Shown here: positions 8,180 through 17,766 of the stretch, in pieces
Layout: every line of letters starts with the position of its first letter
Numbering within the stretch: the stretch's first letter is position 1
Notes under the pieces: generated by a model
Told to the model about the DNA's origin: nothing
The model's database searches: none
The model's input: the letters and a program-made list of their open reading frames with translations, nothing else
Origin: JAIOZK01 sp964468645
GTDB taxonomy: Bacteria; Bacteroidota; Bacteroidia; Bacteroidales; JAIOZK01
Reading direction: 5' to 3'
Length of the DNA stretch: 64,000 nucleotides
Assembly (NCBI GenBank): GCA_964468645.1
Contig: CAYXUU010000005.1
Span: 93,618 to 157,617 of the forward strand
Translations under genes and position numbers: made by a program

Positions 8180-8830
8180 ATGAAAATATCATTGCATCTT
8201 GTTTCAATTCTGATCATTGCCATGTTTGTTTCTTGTTCATCAAGTAATAATGAGATAATTGAAACTGACTTGAATAAATTACTGTTGGATACATCAAAAC
8301 CAATAACTGTTAAGGAATCTCAAATTCAATCAAGATCATTTTATCAGGAGGTTATTACGAATACTGTTGGTAGAAAAATTCCCAAGGTAAAAATACATAA
8401 TGTATCAGGGGGGGAATTAAATTTAAAAGACCTTATTAAATCTGAATCAATAATAATATCAAGTGATGTTTATTGTTCATGGGGGATTGAAGGATTAACA
8501 AATGATTTCCCAAAAGTGATTGAACTTTTACGTCAAAATTATGGTGTTGAAAAATTTTGTGTTATATGTTTGTTAAAACGTGAAAAATCCGATATTGAAA
8601 ACCCGGAACGTTTTAATAAAACTTTCGATGAAGTTAAGCTGCACTATCAAAACTTATTTATTATTGATGAGAAAGAAGCAAGGAAGTTAAACCTTTATGC
8701 TAATCCAACCAGACTATATGTTAATAAGAATCTGATTGTAACTAATATAGGATTGGGAGTTTCAACAATTGAAGGACGACTATACGAAGAGATCTGTGAA
8801 AATATGGTTACCAACAGCAAAAACAGGTAA
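8180..8830 (+). CDS. Lipoprotein with thioredoxin-like fold, function unknown
   Basis: A 216-residue protein beginning with a lipoprotein signal (SILIIAMFVSC, Cys19). After about residue 65 the pattern VGRKIPKVKIHN...LKDLIKSESIIISSDVYCSWG resembles the first strands of AhpC/TSA-like thioredoxin folds, in which the strand is followed by the redox site; here only one Cys (VYCSWG) is present in place of CxxC. A later NPTRLYVNKNLIVTNIGLG matches the cis-proline and last strands of that fold. The ATG at 8180 is chosen over TTG codons from 8168. I do not recognise a specific family. It is probably anchored to a membrane; whether it is redox active is unclear. Confidence 0.65.
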   Translation: MKISLHLVSILIIAMFVSCSSSNNEIIETDLNKLLLDTSKPITVKESQIQSRSFYQEVITNTVGRKIPKVKIHNVSGGELNLKDLIKSESIIISSDVYCSWGIEGLTNDFPKVIELLRQNYGVEKFCVICLLKREKSDIENPERFNKTFDEVKLHYQNLFIIDEKEARKLNLYANPTRLYVNKNLIVTNIGLGVSTIEGRLYEEICENMVTNSKNR

Positions 8831-8836
8831 ACCCTG

Positions 8837-8844
8837 TAATTTTG
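8837..8844 (+). promoter_or_regulatory. -7 promoter box upstream of the GH18 gene
   Basis: TAATTTTG matches TAnnTTTG between the lipoprotein stop at 8830 and the ATG at 8861, suggesting that the GH18 gene has its own transcript. Confidence 0.45.
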
Positions 8845-8860
8845 CTATTATAAAGTGAAT

Positions 8861-10645
8861 ATGAAAAAATTCCAGTTAATTATTCTGATTTTCTATGTAT
8901 TTGTATCTTTCGGACAGGAGAAGGGATTCAAATCAATCCACCAGGAAGAATCCGATTACTATAACAGTCTTGGATCACTTTCAACCAGAGAATACGATTC
9001 TATTCAAAACTTTAACCACAAAGAGATTACTGATGACCATGGACTGAAAGCCGGGGGCTGCCATCTGGAATACACAGTGTTCGGCTACCACCCTTACTGG
9101 ATGGGTTCTGCCTATCTGAATTATAAATGGAATCTGTTAAGCGACCTTTGTTATTTTTCCTATGAAGTTGATCCAAACACTGGGGACCCGGTTACTGTTC
9201 ATGAATGGCTTACTTCACCGGTGATTGATTCCGCACAGGCAAACAATGTTAAAGTACATCTCTGTGTTACTCTTTTCTCGGGTCATTCAGACTTCTTTGC
9301 AGACACCAATGCCCAGAATAACCTTATCCAGAATCTCATCTGGTATGTTGAGCAGAGAAATGCCGATGGTATAAATATGGATTTTGAAGCTGTATCCTTT
9401 TCACTTGCCGATGTTTATATGGAATTTCTCGTTAAGGTTTGCGAACGATTTCATGAAGCTTTGCCGGGTTCTGTTGTCAGTATTGCCATGCCTGCTGTTG
9501 ACTGGAACGGAATGTTTGATATATCCTTATTGAAGAATTATTTCGACCTTTTCATGATCATGGGCTATGATTATTATTGGAACGGAAGCAGCCAGGCAGG
9601 GCCGATTGCCCCCTTATATTCTTTTACATCCGGATATAATTATAGCCTTTCAAGAACCATATCCTATTATGAGGCCACAGGTATGCAGAAAGAAAAGATT
9701 GTTCTGGGACTTCCTTACTATGGACGACGCTGGCCAACTGAAAGTAACACCATTCCCGGTAATGCAACAGGAGCCGGAGTAGCCTATAAATATTCTACGA
9801 TTAAAAATGACGGTAGTGGAAATTATTCACCTGAAAATCACTACTGGGATCCGGTAAGTTTTTCCGGTTGCTATATCTTTAATAACAATGGGTGGTACCA
9901 GTGCTTTCTGGAAGAGGTTCATGGCCTGGGTAAAAGATATGATATTGTCAGATTCAGGGAGTATGCCGGTATTGGCATCTGGGCATTGGGTTATGATAAC
10001 GGCTATACAGAACTTTGGAACCTTATCAATGAAAAATTAACAAATTGCTGGTTTCAGCCGGTTGATACAGTTTATGATTCCGGTGGCCCGGAATGGGATT
10101 ACTATAATAATGAAAGCTACACCATGACGATCAGTACAGGAGGCTTTCTTAACATCGGATTAAACTTTTATTCTTTTCATCTTGAACCAGAATATGATTC
10201 ATTATGGATTTACGATGGACCCGATACCTTATATCCCTTAATCGGTGGTTATTCAGGATCAAACATTCCTGCCTATATCGAAAGCACAGAACCTGTACTG
10301 ACCCTAAAATTCAAGAGTGATATTGGAGTTACACATACAGGATGGGAGGCGGTTTTCTATGAGCTACCATACAGTGTTGAACAACAAACATCACCGGATT
10401 GTCGCCTGGAGCTATTCCCTAATCCGGCAAGTTCAGCGTTTGAGGTTAGAAGTTTGGAATTCACCGGTGAGACTGGATGTTTGGATATTTATGGCATCTC
10501 TGGTCATCCTGTTGATAAAATTGAAATAGCTGGCAGGTCTCCTTCAGTCATAGTAAATGTTGAACATTGGAATCATGGGCTATATTTAATCCGGTACACT
10601 AATAATAATGGGCAGGGTCAATCAAAAAAAATCCTCATACAATAG
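8861..10645 (+). CDS. Secreted glycoside hydrolase family 18 protein with T9SS sorting domain
   Basis: Likely secreted hydrolase of beta-1,4-linked N-acetylglucosamine polymers (chitinase-type). From the ATG at 8861 it has 594 residues: signal peptide (1 to about 18), GH18 barrel (about 70-400) with the catalytic DGINMDFE motif (169-176) and MIMGYDYYWNGS, then a CUB-like beta-domain (about 405-510, YDSLWIYDGPD), and a type A C-terminal sorting domain starting LELFPNPASSAFEV and ending GLYLIRY...KKILIQ. The last domain marks it as cargo for the type IX secretion system encoded at 42-48 kb. The barrel could act on chitin or on peptidoglycan-type glycans; the substrate is not determined. The ATG is used rather than the GTG at 8855. 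Confidence 0.88.
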   Translation: MKKFQLIILIFYVFVSFGQEKGFKSIHQEESDYYNSLGSLSTREYDSIQNFNHKEITDDHGLKAGGCHLEYTVFGYHPYWMGSAYLNYKWNLLSDLCYFSYEVDPNTGDPVTVHEWLTSPVIDSAQANNVKVHLCVTLFSGHSDFFADTNAQNNLIQNLIWYVEQRNADGINMDFEAVSFSLADVYMEFLVKVCERFHEALPGSVVSIAMPAVDWNGMFDISLLKNYFDLFMIMGYDYYWNGSSQAGPIAPLYSFTSGYNYSLSRTISYYEATGMQKEKIVLGLPYYGRRWPTESNTIPGNATGAGVAYKYSTIKNDGSGNYSPENHYWDPVSFSGCYIFNNNGWYQCFLEEVHGLGKRYDIVRFREYAGIGIWALGYDNGYTELWNLINEKLTNCWFQPVDTVYDSGGPEWDYYNNESYTMTISTGGFLNIGLNFYSFHLEPEYDSLWIYDGPDTLYPLIGGYSGSNIPAYIESTEPVLTLKFKSDIGVTHTGWEAVFYELPYSVEQQTSPDCRLELFPNPASSAFEVRSLEFTGETGCLDIYGISGHPVDKIEIAGRSPSVIVNVEHWNHGLYLIRYTNNNGQGQSKKILIQ

Positions 10646-10709
10646 TCCGGCATATTTGTGTGATTTAGCGTTTTGATTGATGAACAATTCCTTTGAAAAG
10701 GATTTAAAG

Positions 10710-11591
10710 TTAGAATTTCACAAACTTTTCAATAACTGGTAATAAACTTTCATAAGTTATTTGAACAATATATAAACCTTTGGGAAGAGAAGAGATATCA
10801 ACCTGACAGGTACTATTAATTTCAGCCATCTTTTTCATTCCAGTGTTATAAATTATCAATTTATTTATTTTGCTGCCAGGTTTTGATTTTATTGAAAAGA
10901 TGGAATTTGCAGGATTTGGATAGATCAATGCATAATTGTTTTGTATTTCATGAATGCCGACAGGTACATTGCATTCCAGGCCTATTTCAGGATAATATGA
11001 TATACCGTCCAGACTGAAGCAATGAAGAATGTGTGAAAAATCCATCATTAAATACAAAGGTTCATCAAGGAATCCATAGTGATGACCTATGCCCTCAATA
11101 AATTGATTTCCACCCAGATCAAAAGTTTTACGATAATGGTCTTCAACCAAAATGCTATCAATACCTAATACAACAAGGTCGGGATGATAGGGTATTGTAT
11201 CCCCGATTTGCAGGTTATAATCATATAAAAGGGTGTCTTTGTTCTGAAGCTTATCCCAGCGAATAATACTTTGATCAACCTGGCGGAGGTAAGCGCATGG
11301 TACATTCTGGTTATAATTATATGGTTCCTGGTTGCAATAAATATTTGAATCGGAACTGTACCAGTGATGTTCAGTAATCCCTTTTTTATAAAGTTTTTTA
11401 TAACTATGAGCATTGATGATTGTATCCCCGTTAAACCAATAATTATACGTGTCAATAACCAGACAGGGATAATAAGTTGCATCAGTCGCTTCTATTTTCC
11501 AGACCGGATAATCATCAAAGTAATTGATTGTTTGTGAAATCACAGGCTTGCCCATGATAATAAAGGATATTATCAGAAATAGACTTTTCAT
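10710..11591 (-). CDS. Secreted protein of unknown function with T9SS C-terminal sorting domain
   Basis: A 293-residue protein with a signal peptide (MKSLFLIISFIIMGKPVISQ) and a type A T9SS sorting domain at about 220-293 (ALIYPNPANSIFSI, LPKGLYIVQITY, EKFVKF). The central region (about 20-210), rich in Tyr and Asp, matches no family I recognise; FDLGGNQFIEGIGHHYG and LHCFSLDG are noticeable segments shared by a broad group of Bacteroidota T9SS cargo proteins. The ATG at 11591 is preferred to one six codons upstream because it begins the signal peptide. It is convergent with the GH18 gene and divergent from the mutase genes. It is probably exported by the GldKLMN/SprE machinery encoded further on. 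Confidence 0.75.
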   Translation of the reverse strand: MKSLFLIISFIIMGKPVISQTINYFDDYPVWKIEATDATYYPCLVIDTYNYWFNGDTIINAHSYKKLYKKGITEHHWYSSDSNIYCNQEPYNYNQNVPCAYLRQVDQSIIRWDKLQNKDTLLYDYNLQIGDTIPYHPDLVVLGIDSILVEDHYRKTFDLGGNQFIEGIGHHYGFLDEPLYLMMDFSHILHCFSLDGISYYPEIGLECNVPVGIHEIQNNYALIYPNPANSIFSIKSKPGSKINKLIIYNTGMKKMAEINSTCQVDISSLPKGLYIVQITYESLLPVIEKFVKF

Positions 11592-11694
11592 TGTTTGATT
11601 TTGGATCAAATATAGTTAATTTTATTATTAAAAAGAATTATAAACACTTCTTTAACCTGCAGAACATATTTCCAATACAGGGAATTATTTATAG

Positions 11695-11702
11695 TACTTT
11701 TG
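11695..11702 (+). promoter_or_regulatory. -7 promoter box upstream of mutA
   Basis: TACTTTTG matches TAnnTTTG, 29 bases before the mutA ATG. No -33 TTG at the usual spacing and no cobalamin riboswitch features were seen in the leader. Confidence 0.5.
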
Positions 11703-11731
11703 CATTCCGTTTAGTATCATAATTATCGAAA

Positions 11732-13627
11732 ATGAAAATACCGGAAATGAAATCAAATGGGCCGAAACTTTTTTTAGACTTCCCTCCAGTTTCAACAAAT
11801 GAATGGGAAGAAAAAATATTCAAAGACCTGAAAGGTGCTGATTATGACCGTAAACTGACCTGGAATACAGGTGAAGGCTTCAAGGTGAAGCCTTACTACA
11901 GGAATGAAGATTTAACAGAACTAGGATACCTTGATGTTTTCCCTGGTGACTTCCCATTTGTCCGGGGAGAAAATCTGCTGGGTAACGAATGGCTTATCCG
12001 ACAGGATATTAAAGTTGAGGATTACCAGAAGGACAATAAAAAGATCCTGGATATCCTGATGAGAGGGATTAATTCTCTCGGCATTATCGTTGATCCTTCA
12101 AAAAAACCAGCAATAACTGACATTGAAAAGTTACTGGAGAATGTTTTTGCTGATCAGGTTGAACTGAATTACTGTTGCGGAGATTATGCTTTGGAACTTG
12201 TTGAAATCACCTTGCAACTTGTTAAGAAATATAATCGCAACCTTGAAAAAATCAGAGGGTCAGTTGCCTTTGATCCACTGGCATATTTTACGCTTAACGG
12301 AAAATTCAGAAAATCAGAACAGGAAACATTTGATAACTTGGCTAAAATCATTGAAGCTGCCCGGTACCTGCCACACTTCAGCCCTGTTACGGTTAATGGA
12401 TCGATATTCAAGAATGCCGGATCAACTATTGTTGAAGAACTTGCATTTACCATGGCCATAGGTAATGATTATCTTCTTCGCCTAACCGATACAGATCTTA
12501 CGGTTAATGAAATTGCCCCTTCCATCAGATTCAACTTTGCAGTCGGATCAAACTACTTCATGGAAATTGCGAGGTTGAGAGCTGCAAGAGTTTTATGGGC
12601 TCATATTGTTAATGCTTACGGACCGGATGATGTTGATGTCACAAAAACCTTTATCCATACCGAAACGTCAGACTGGAATATGACCATTTATGATCCTTAT
12701 GTTAATATGCTCCGGACAACAACTGAAGCTATGTCGGCGATCATTGGTGGAATTGATTCCCTGACCGTTAAAGGATATGATGCTGCATTTGAAACACCAA
12801 CAGCATTTGCAGAAAGAATTGCACGGAATCAACAGTTGCTATTGAAGGAAGAGTCATATCTTGATAAAGTCGTGGATCCTTCTGCAGGTTCCTATTATAT
12901 TGAAAATCTTACCAACTCAATCGTTAACGAAGCCTGGAAACTATTTCTTGAGATTCAGGATAAAGGTGGATACCTTGAAGCCTTTAAGAAGGGATTTGTT
13001 CAGAACATGGTTAAAGAATCCGCCAATGGTAAGGATATGGCTATTGCATCCAGAAAGTTAAGCATTCTGGGCACCAACCAGTATCCCAACCCTCAGGAGC
13101 ATCTGGATAAGGATATCGCATCATTGACATCAAAAAATCAAAAAGAGCCAGAAGGACAGGTAGAAAAACTCATTCCTTACAGGGGTGCACAGGCATTTGA
13201 GGAATTAAGATACCAGACTGATAAATATTCACAGAAGAACAAAAGACCTGTTGTATTTATGCTGACGATGGGTAACCTTGCCATGAGAAGGGCCAGGGCT
13301 CAGTTCTCCGGTAACTTTTTTGCATGTGCAGGATATGAGATCATTGATAATAATGGTTTTGATACTGTGGAGCAAGGAGTAAAAGCTGCCCTGGATAGCA
13401 ATTCTGACATTGTGGTGCTTTGCAGTTCAGATGATGAATATTCATCCATAGCCATTGAAACATATAAGATGCTTAAGGGTAAAGTAATTGTTGTCGTTGC
13501 CGGATATCCGAAAGATATTATAGAAGATCTGAAAGCAAAAGGCATTACCAGATTTATTCATTTAAAAACCAATGTACTTGAAACGCTCAAAGAATTTCAA
13601 AAGGAACTAAGCATCGATAAACTATGA
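11732..13627 (+). CDS. mutA: Methylmalonyl-CoA mutase small subunit
   Basis: Non-catalytic beta subunit of the adenosylcobalamin-dependent mutase that interconverts succinyl-CoA and (R)-methylmalonyl-CoA in propionate metabolism. The 631-residue length is typical. The barrel part shows NYFMEIARLRAARVLWAHIV and VDPSAGSYYIENLT, both strongly conserved in mutases. The C-terminal Rossmann-like domain is present but has no DxHxxG cobalamin motif, as expected of the small subunit. The partner large subunit follows 80 bases downstream. Bacteroidota commonly use this pair to make propionate from succinate; neither the epimerase nor the MeaB chaperone is in the window. Confidence 0.95.
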   Translation: MKIPEMKSNGPKLFLDFPPVSTNEWEEKIFKDLKGADYDRKLTWNTGEGFKVKPYYRNEDLTELGYLDVFPGDFPFVRGENLLGNEWLIRQDIKVEDYQKDNKKILDILMRGINSLGIIVDPSKKPAITDIEKLLENVFADQVELNYCCGDYALELVEITLQLVKKYNRNLEKIRGSVAFDPLAYFTLNGKFRKSEQETFDNLAKIIEAARYLPHFSPVTVNGSIFKNAGSTIVEELAFTMAIGNDYLLRLTDTDLTVNEIAPSIRFNFAVGSNYFMEIARLRAARVLWAHIVNAYGPDDVDVTKTFIHTETSDWNMTIYDPYVNMLRTTTEAMSAIIGGIDSLTVKGYDAAFETPTAFAERIARNQQLLLKEESYLDKVVDPSAGSYYIENLTNSIVNEAWKLFLEIQDKGGYLEAFKKGFVQNMVKESANGKDMAIASRKLSILGTNQYPNPQEHLDKDIASLTSKNQKEPEGQVEKLIPYRGAQAFEELRYQTDKYSQKNKRPVVFMLTMGNLAMRRARAQFSGNFFACAGYEIIDNNGFDTVEQGVKAALDSNSDIVVLCSSDDEYSSIAIETYKMLKGKVIVVVAGYPKDIIEDLKAKGITRFIHLKTNVLETLKEFQKELSIDKL

Positions 13628-13707
13628 TATTTAACTGAAAGACCAGCATTAAAGCTCGAATTAATTTCGCGTTTCTTTGCGGACTTAACGGTAAAAAACA
13701 CTATATT

Positions 13708-15867
13708 ATGAAACCGAACTTTAAAAATATAAACATACATAGATCACCAGAACCTACCTTGTCTGTTAAGGATTGGGAGAAGGTGAATAAAATCACAGAT
13801 GACTGGCATACCCCATCATTAATCCCGGTTAAACCGGTATTTACAAAGGAGGATCTCAATGGAATGGAACACCTGGATTATGCTGCCGGGATTCCGCCGT
13901 ATCCCAGGGGCCCATATTCGACCATGTTTGTCACCCGCCCATGGACTATCAGGCAATATGCCGGATTCTCAACAGCCGAGGAGTCGAATGCATTTTACAG
14001 GAGAAACCTTGCGGCCGGACAGAAAGGCCTTTCAGTTGCTTTTGACCTGGCCACACACAGGGGTTACGATTCAGATCATGAAAGGGTAGTTGGTGATGTT
14101 GGCAAAGCTGGAGTAGCTATTGATTCCATTCTCGATATGGAGATCCTGTTCGATGAAATTCCATTGAACAAAATGTCGGTTTCCATGACCATGAATGGCG
14201 CTGTATTACCTATTTTGGCTTTTTACATTGTCGCTGGCTTGGAACAGGGGGCAAAACTTGAAGAACTGAGCGGCACAATACAGAATGATATTCTTAAGGA
14301 ATTTATGGTCAGGAATACTTATATCTATCCACCCATCCCTTCGATGAGGATCATTGCCGATATCTTTAAATTTACCTCTGAGAAAATGCCGAAGTTCAAT
14401 TCCATCAGTGTGAGTGGCTATCATATGCAGGAAGCAGGAGCTACTCCGGATATAGAACTTGCATACACCCTGGCAGATGGCCTGGAGTATTTAAGAACAG
14501 GTGTAAATACAGGGCTTGATATAGATGCTTTTGCGCCAAGGATCTCCTTTTTTTGGGGTGTCGGCATGAATCATTTCATGGAAATCGCAAAGATGCGGGC
14601 AGCAAGGATGTTATGGGCAAAACTGGTAAAACAATTCAATCCGAAGAATCCAAAATCGATGGCATTGCGGACTCATTGCCAGACATCGGGCTGGAGCCTT
14701 ACTGAGCAGGACCCCTTTAATAATGTGGCACGAACCTGTATTGAAGCTATGGCTGCTGCCCTCGGCCATACACAATCCTTGCATACCAATGCCCTTGATG
14801 AGGCCATAGCCCTTCCTACTGATTTCTCTGCCCGGATTGCCCGAAATACCCAGATCTATATCCAGGAAGAGACTGAAATATGCAGGACGGTTGATCCATG
14901 GGCCGGTTCTTATTATGTTGAATACCTTACCGACAGGATTGCTCATCGTGCCTGGGAACATATCCAAGAAGTTGAAGAGTTGGGTGGAATGGCCAAAGCT
15001 ATCGAAACCGGATTACCCAAGATGAGGATCGAAGAGGCATCTGCCAGGAAACAGGCAAGGATAGATTCACATAAGGAAACCATCGTAGGTGTAAACAAAT
15101 ATAAACTTGAAAAGGAAGATCCGATTGAGATCCTTGAGGTTGACAACACAGCAGTACGTGAATCGCAAATAATAAGATTGAAAAAACTGAAAGCTGAACG
15201 AAATAGCGAAGAAGTTCAAAAGGCACTTGAGGCTATTGCTGAAGCCTGCCGAACAGGTGAGGGTAATTTGCTGGAACTTGCTGTTGAAGCTGCAAGGAAA
15301 AGGGCTACACTGGGAGAGATATCATTTGCCTGTGAAAAAATATTCGGAAGATATAAAGCTGTGATAAGAACTATATCAGGAGTATATTCTGCTGAAGCAA
15401 AGCATAACAAAGAATTTGCAAAAGCATGTGAACTTGCTGATAGGTTTGCTGAGATGGAGGGACGGCGCCCACGAATCATGATCGCAAAAATGGGTCAGGA
15501 TGGCCACGACAGGGGAGAAAAGGTTGTTGCTACAGGCTTTGCCGATATTGGTTTTGATGTTGATATCGGACCTCTATTCCAGACCCCGGCTGAAGCTGCA
15601 CTGCAGGCCGTTGAAAATGATGTGCATATACTGGGTGTTTCCAGCCTTGCTGCCGGTCATAAGACTCTTGTTCCACAGGTTATTGAAGAATTGAAAAAGC
15701 TTGGAAGGGAAGACATCATGGTTATTGTTGGTGGTGTGATCCCACACCAGGATTACGACTTTCTTTATAAAGCAGGTGCTGTTGCCATTTTCGGACCGGG
15801 AACCGTTATTGCCGAAGCCGGGATTAAGTTGCTTGAGATTTTAATTGAAGCTAAAGAAGAGCAGTAA
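13708..15867 (+). CDS. mutB: Methylmalonyl-CoA mutase large subunit
   Basis: Catalytic subunit of the heterodimeric, adenosylcobalamin-dependent methylmalonyl-CoA mutase. The 719 residues comprise the substrate-binding TIM barrel (about 40-560), with GPYSTMFVTRPWTIRQYAGF, GLSVAFDLATHRGYDSDH and MNHFMEIAKMRAARMLWAKL, then a C-terminal cobalamin-binding domain (about 585-719) with the lower-ligand motif DGHDRG near residue 598 and the VGGVIPHQD segment. It follows mutA after 80 bases; the gap contains a TTTCGCG/CTTTGCGGACTTAACGG tract that resembles widespread Bacteroidota intergenic repeats. The two are expected to be co-transcribed from the promoter at 11.7 kb. Confidence 0.97.
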   Translation: MKPNFKNINIHRSPEPTLSVKDWEKVNKITDDWHTPSLIPVKPVFTKEDLNGMEHLDYAAGIPPYPRGPYSTMFVTRPWTIRQYAGFSTAEESNAFYRRNLAAGQKGLSVAFDLATHRGYDSDHERVVGDVGKAGVAIDSILDMEILFDEIPLNKMSVSMTMNGAVLPILAFYIVAGLEQGAKLEELSGTIQNDILKEFMVRNTYIYPPIPSMRIIADIFKFTSEKMPKFNSISVSGYHMQEAGATPDIELAYTLADGLEYLRTGVNTGLDIDAFAPRISFFWGVGMNHFMEIAKMRAARMLWAKLVKQFNPKNPKSMALRTHCQTSGWSLTEQDPFNNVARTCIEAMAAALGHTQSLHTNALDEAIALPTDFSARIARNTQIYIQEETEICRTVDPWAGSYYVEYLTDRIAHRAWEHIQEVEELGGMAKAIETGLPKMRIEEASARKQARIDSHKETIVGVNKYKLEKEDPIEILEVDNTAVRESQIIRLKKLKAERNSEEVQKALEAIAEACRTGEGNLLELAVEAARKRATLGEISFACEKIFGRYKAVIRTISGVYSAEAKHNKEFAKACELADRFAEMEGRRPRIMIAKMGQDGHDRGEKVVATGFADIGFDVDIGPLFQTPAEAALQAVENDVHILGVSSLAAGHKTLVPQVIEELKKLGREDIMVIVGGVIPHQDYDFLYKAGAVAIFGPGTVIAEAGIKLLEILIEAKEEQ

Positions 15868-16032
15868 CATTGGGCGATCAGCTTTGCTGAGCTTGGCTTC
15901 GTCTCGGTTGTCGATTTTGGATGGTTTATGTTCAATTTGATTTCACGGTTTCACGGATTCCCGATGAGCCGATATTTGAAGTTGCTGATTACATCGTAAA
16001 TCGTAAAAGCGCCAATTCACAAAATCATCCAA

Positions 16033-17652
16033 TCATTTAGCCGGTTCCCATTCTGCAAAATGGTCTATCACAACATTGGTTTTGGGCTCGGTGCTATAAA
16101 ACTCATTGGAGTTATAAGTCCAGGTCATGGTTTCCGAACCACCACCGCTTTCAGTTGTAATTAAAAATCTGTTGGCCAGATGGCCAAAGTACTTGGCCTG
16201 CATTCTGGGCGATTCCCTGTCCCCACCGCTGGGATCGACCGGTATCCATCCAAAGTTGGGGAGATATACTTCTACCCAGCGGTGATAAACATCATCCATG
16301 CTTGCATAATCACCACGGATCACCACAGAACCAACATACCTGGCAGGTAAACCAGCAGCCCGACACATCGCAATGTAAACGAAAGAATACTCTGAACAGG
16401 AGCCGTTACCACGGGCCAGGACCGTTGGGGCCGTATTCCATCCCCCTGCCATTTCATAATACATTTTATCCATCAGGTAATCATAAATTCCCCGGGCAAT
16501 CCAATATGGATTCTTTTCATCTCCGATAGCTTCATTTAATGCATTTTGAATGACAGGATGGTCATATTGGTATTTTTCATGGTTCTCAAGAAATTTGCCG
16601 GTGATATCTGAAGGTATATCATCAAGACTGCCAACTTCATCAGGATAGATAAAATAATTAACATCATAGGTAGTTACCTGCACCTTCATTTCAGTGTTTT
16701 CCGATTCAAGCGGTTTAATATTTCTGTAATGAAAGTATGCTGTTTCAAGCCCCCATTTATCGGTATTAAAACCTGATGGTATTGGAGAGAAAACCGGCTT
16801 TGTAAGTAATTTCTGGTTTGGCCTGTCAACAGGAATACCAAAATATACATCAGCAGTAAGGACTTTACCGGGACCAAAGTTTACGATCTTATGTGTAAAA
16901 GTTACCTCTGAAGTAACTTCCTGGCTTTGTTTGTGTTTTACACCATCCCTGATTCTTAGCTGATATATTTCATCATTTTGATAATCTACTGCCCAAAGTG
17001 AATTACCATCAAAGCACAGCCCTCTGGTGAAGGGGCCGGGTGCATCAAATACGATAAGCACATCACCAGTATTTGGCTCAACCATATAGATTTCATTATA
17101 GTTCCGGTCTGAAACCCATAAATAGATGCCATCAAAAGTAATTCCCCTGCAATCACTACCGGGAGCTTTCAACGTTCTTATGGTGGTTCCATCTTCCGGG
17201 CTGAATTGTATTAACTCATCAGCCCTGTTATCAACACACCAGAGGTACTTTCCATCCCAGGTTAATCCACGGGGTGTAGATGTTGGAGCAGACAGGGTAA
17301 GAAGTATATCACCTGATTCGGGATCTATACGGTATATTTTACCATTATAATTCTCGGAAAGGGGTAAGCCACCTTTAACATCGGCATTCCAAAGTGCCTC
17401 ACCATCCCAGGCAAGGCCCATTGGCCAGTATCCCGGTGCGGGTAATTGTTTTATAACTTTGCCATTCTCCTGATCAATACAATATAGCAATTCTGTTTTA
17501 CGGTCAGCAAGCCAGATGTTTTTACCATCGTATGTCATTCCTGTTGGAAAATCACCGGGTGTTTTGAAAGATTTAATGACTTCGCCTGTATAGCTGAATG
17601 CAACGCTATTAATTCCAAAGGCAAGGATTATAATTACAAATATTCTTTTCAT
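16033..17652 (-). CDS. Secreted beta-propeller and transglutaminase-like fusion protein
   Basis: A 539-residue protein with a signal peptide (1 to about 20), an N-terminal propeller-like domain (about 22-245) of five or so blades with recurring GLxWDGxxLWxxD and IYxIDPxxGD patterns, a linker beta-domain, then a transglutaminase-like domain (about 380-505). The catalytic Cys lies in ARGNGSCSEYSFVYIAMCR, followed by AGLPARYV, the His in YHRWVEVYL and the Asp in WIPVDPSGGD. Transglutaminase-like domains of this kind usually act as peptidases or cross-linkers; which one cannot be told here. The cellular location should be periplasm or surface, although no T9SS sorting domain is seen. A separate gene with a recognisable -7 box 7 bases before the start. 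Confidence 0.85.
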   Translation of the reverse strand: MKRIFVIIILAFGINSVAFSYTGEVIKSFKTPGDFPTGMTYDGKNIWLADRKTELLYCIDQENGKVIKQLPAPGYWPMGLAWDGEALWNADVKGGLPLSENYNGKIYRIDPESGDILLTLSAPTSTPRGLTWDGKYLWCVDNRADELIQFSPEDGTTIRTLKAPGSDCRGITFDGIYLWVSDRNYNEIYMVEPNTGDVLIVFDAPGPFTRGLCFDGNSLWAVDYQNDEIYQLRIRDGVKHKQSQEVTSEVTFTHKIVNFGPGKVLTADVYFGIPVDRPNQKLLTKPVFSPIPSGFNTDKWGLETAYFHYRNIKPLESENTEMKVQVTTYDVNYFIYPDEVGSLDDIPSDITGKFLENHEKYQYDHPVIQNALNEAIGDEKNPYWIARGIYDYLMDKMYYEMAGGWNTAPTVLARGNGSCSEYSFVYIAMCRAAGLPARYVGSVVIRGDYASMDDVYHRWVEVYLPNFGWIPVDPSGGDRESPRMQAKYFGHLANRFLITTESGGGSETMTWTYNSNEFYSTEPKTNVVIDHFAEWEPAK

Positions 17653-17658
17653 GATTCA

Positions 17659-17666
17659 CAAATTTA
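17659..17666 (-). promoter_or_regulatory. -7 promoter box for the propeller/transglutaminase gene
   Basis: On the minus strand TAAATTTG (TAnnTTTG) lies 7 bases before the ATG, with a TTG 16 bases upstream at 17683-17685. The very short leader is unusual and would give an almost leaderless mRNA. Confidence 0.4.
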
Positions 17667-17766
17667 TAATAACCTGATCTGTCAAATGTAAAAAAATATT
17701 ACATGCAGAGAGAAGAATTTTGAACTTCAAATCGGATACTTTAAACACCAAACATTGAACGCTGGT

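Noticed and set aside
10687..10702. Small hairpin (TCCTTT-GA-AAAGGA) between two convergent genes
   Set aside because: Loop of two bases and no T-tract; too weak to call a terminator.
11610..11731. Cobalamin riboswitch upstream of mutA
   Set aside because: The leader is short and AT-rich, with a promoter box 29 bases before the start; no B12-box-like sequence is seen.
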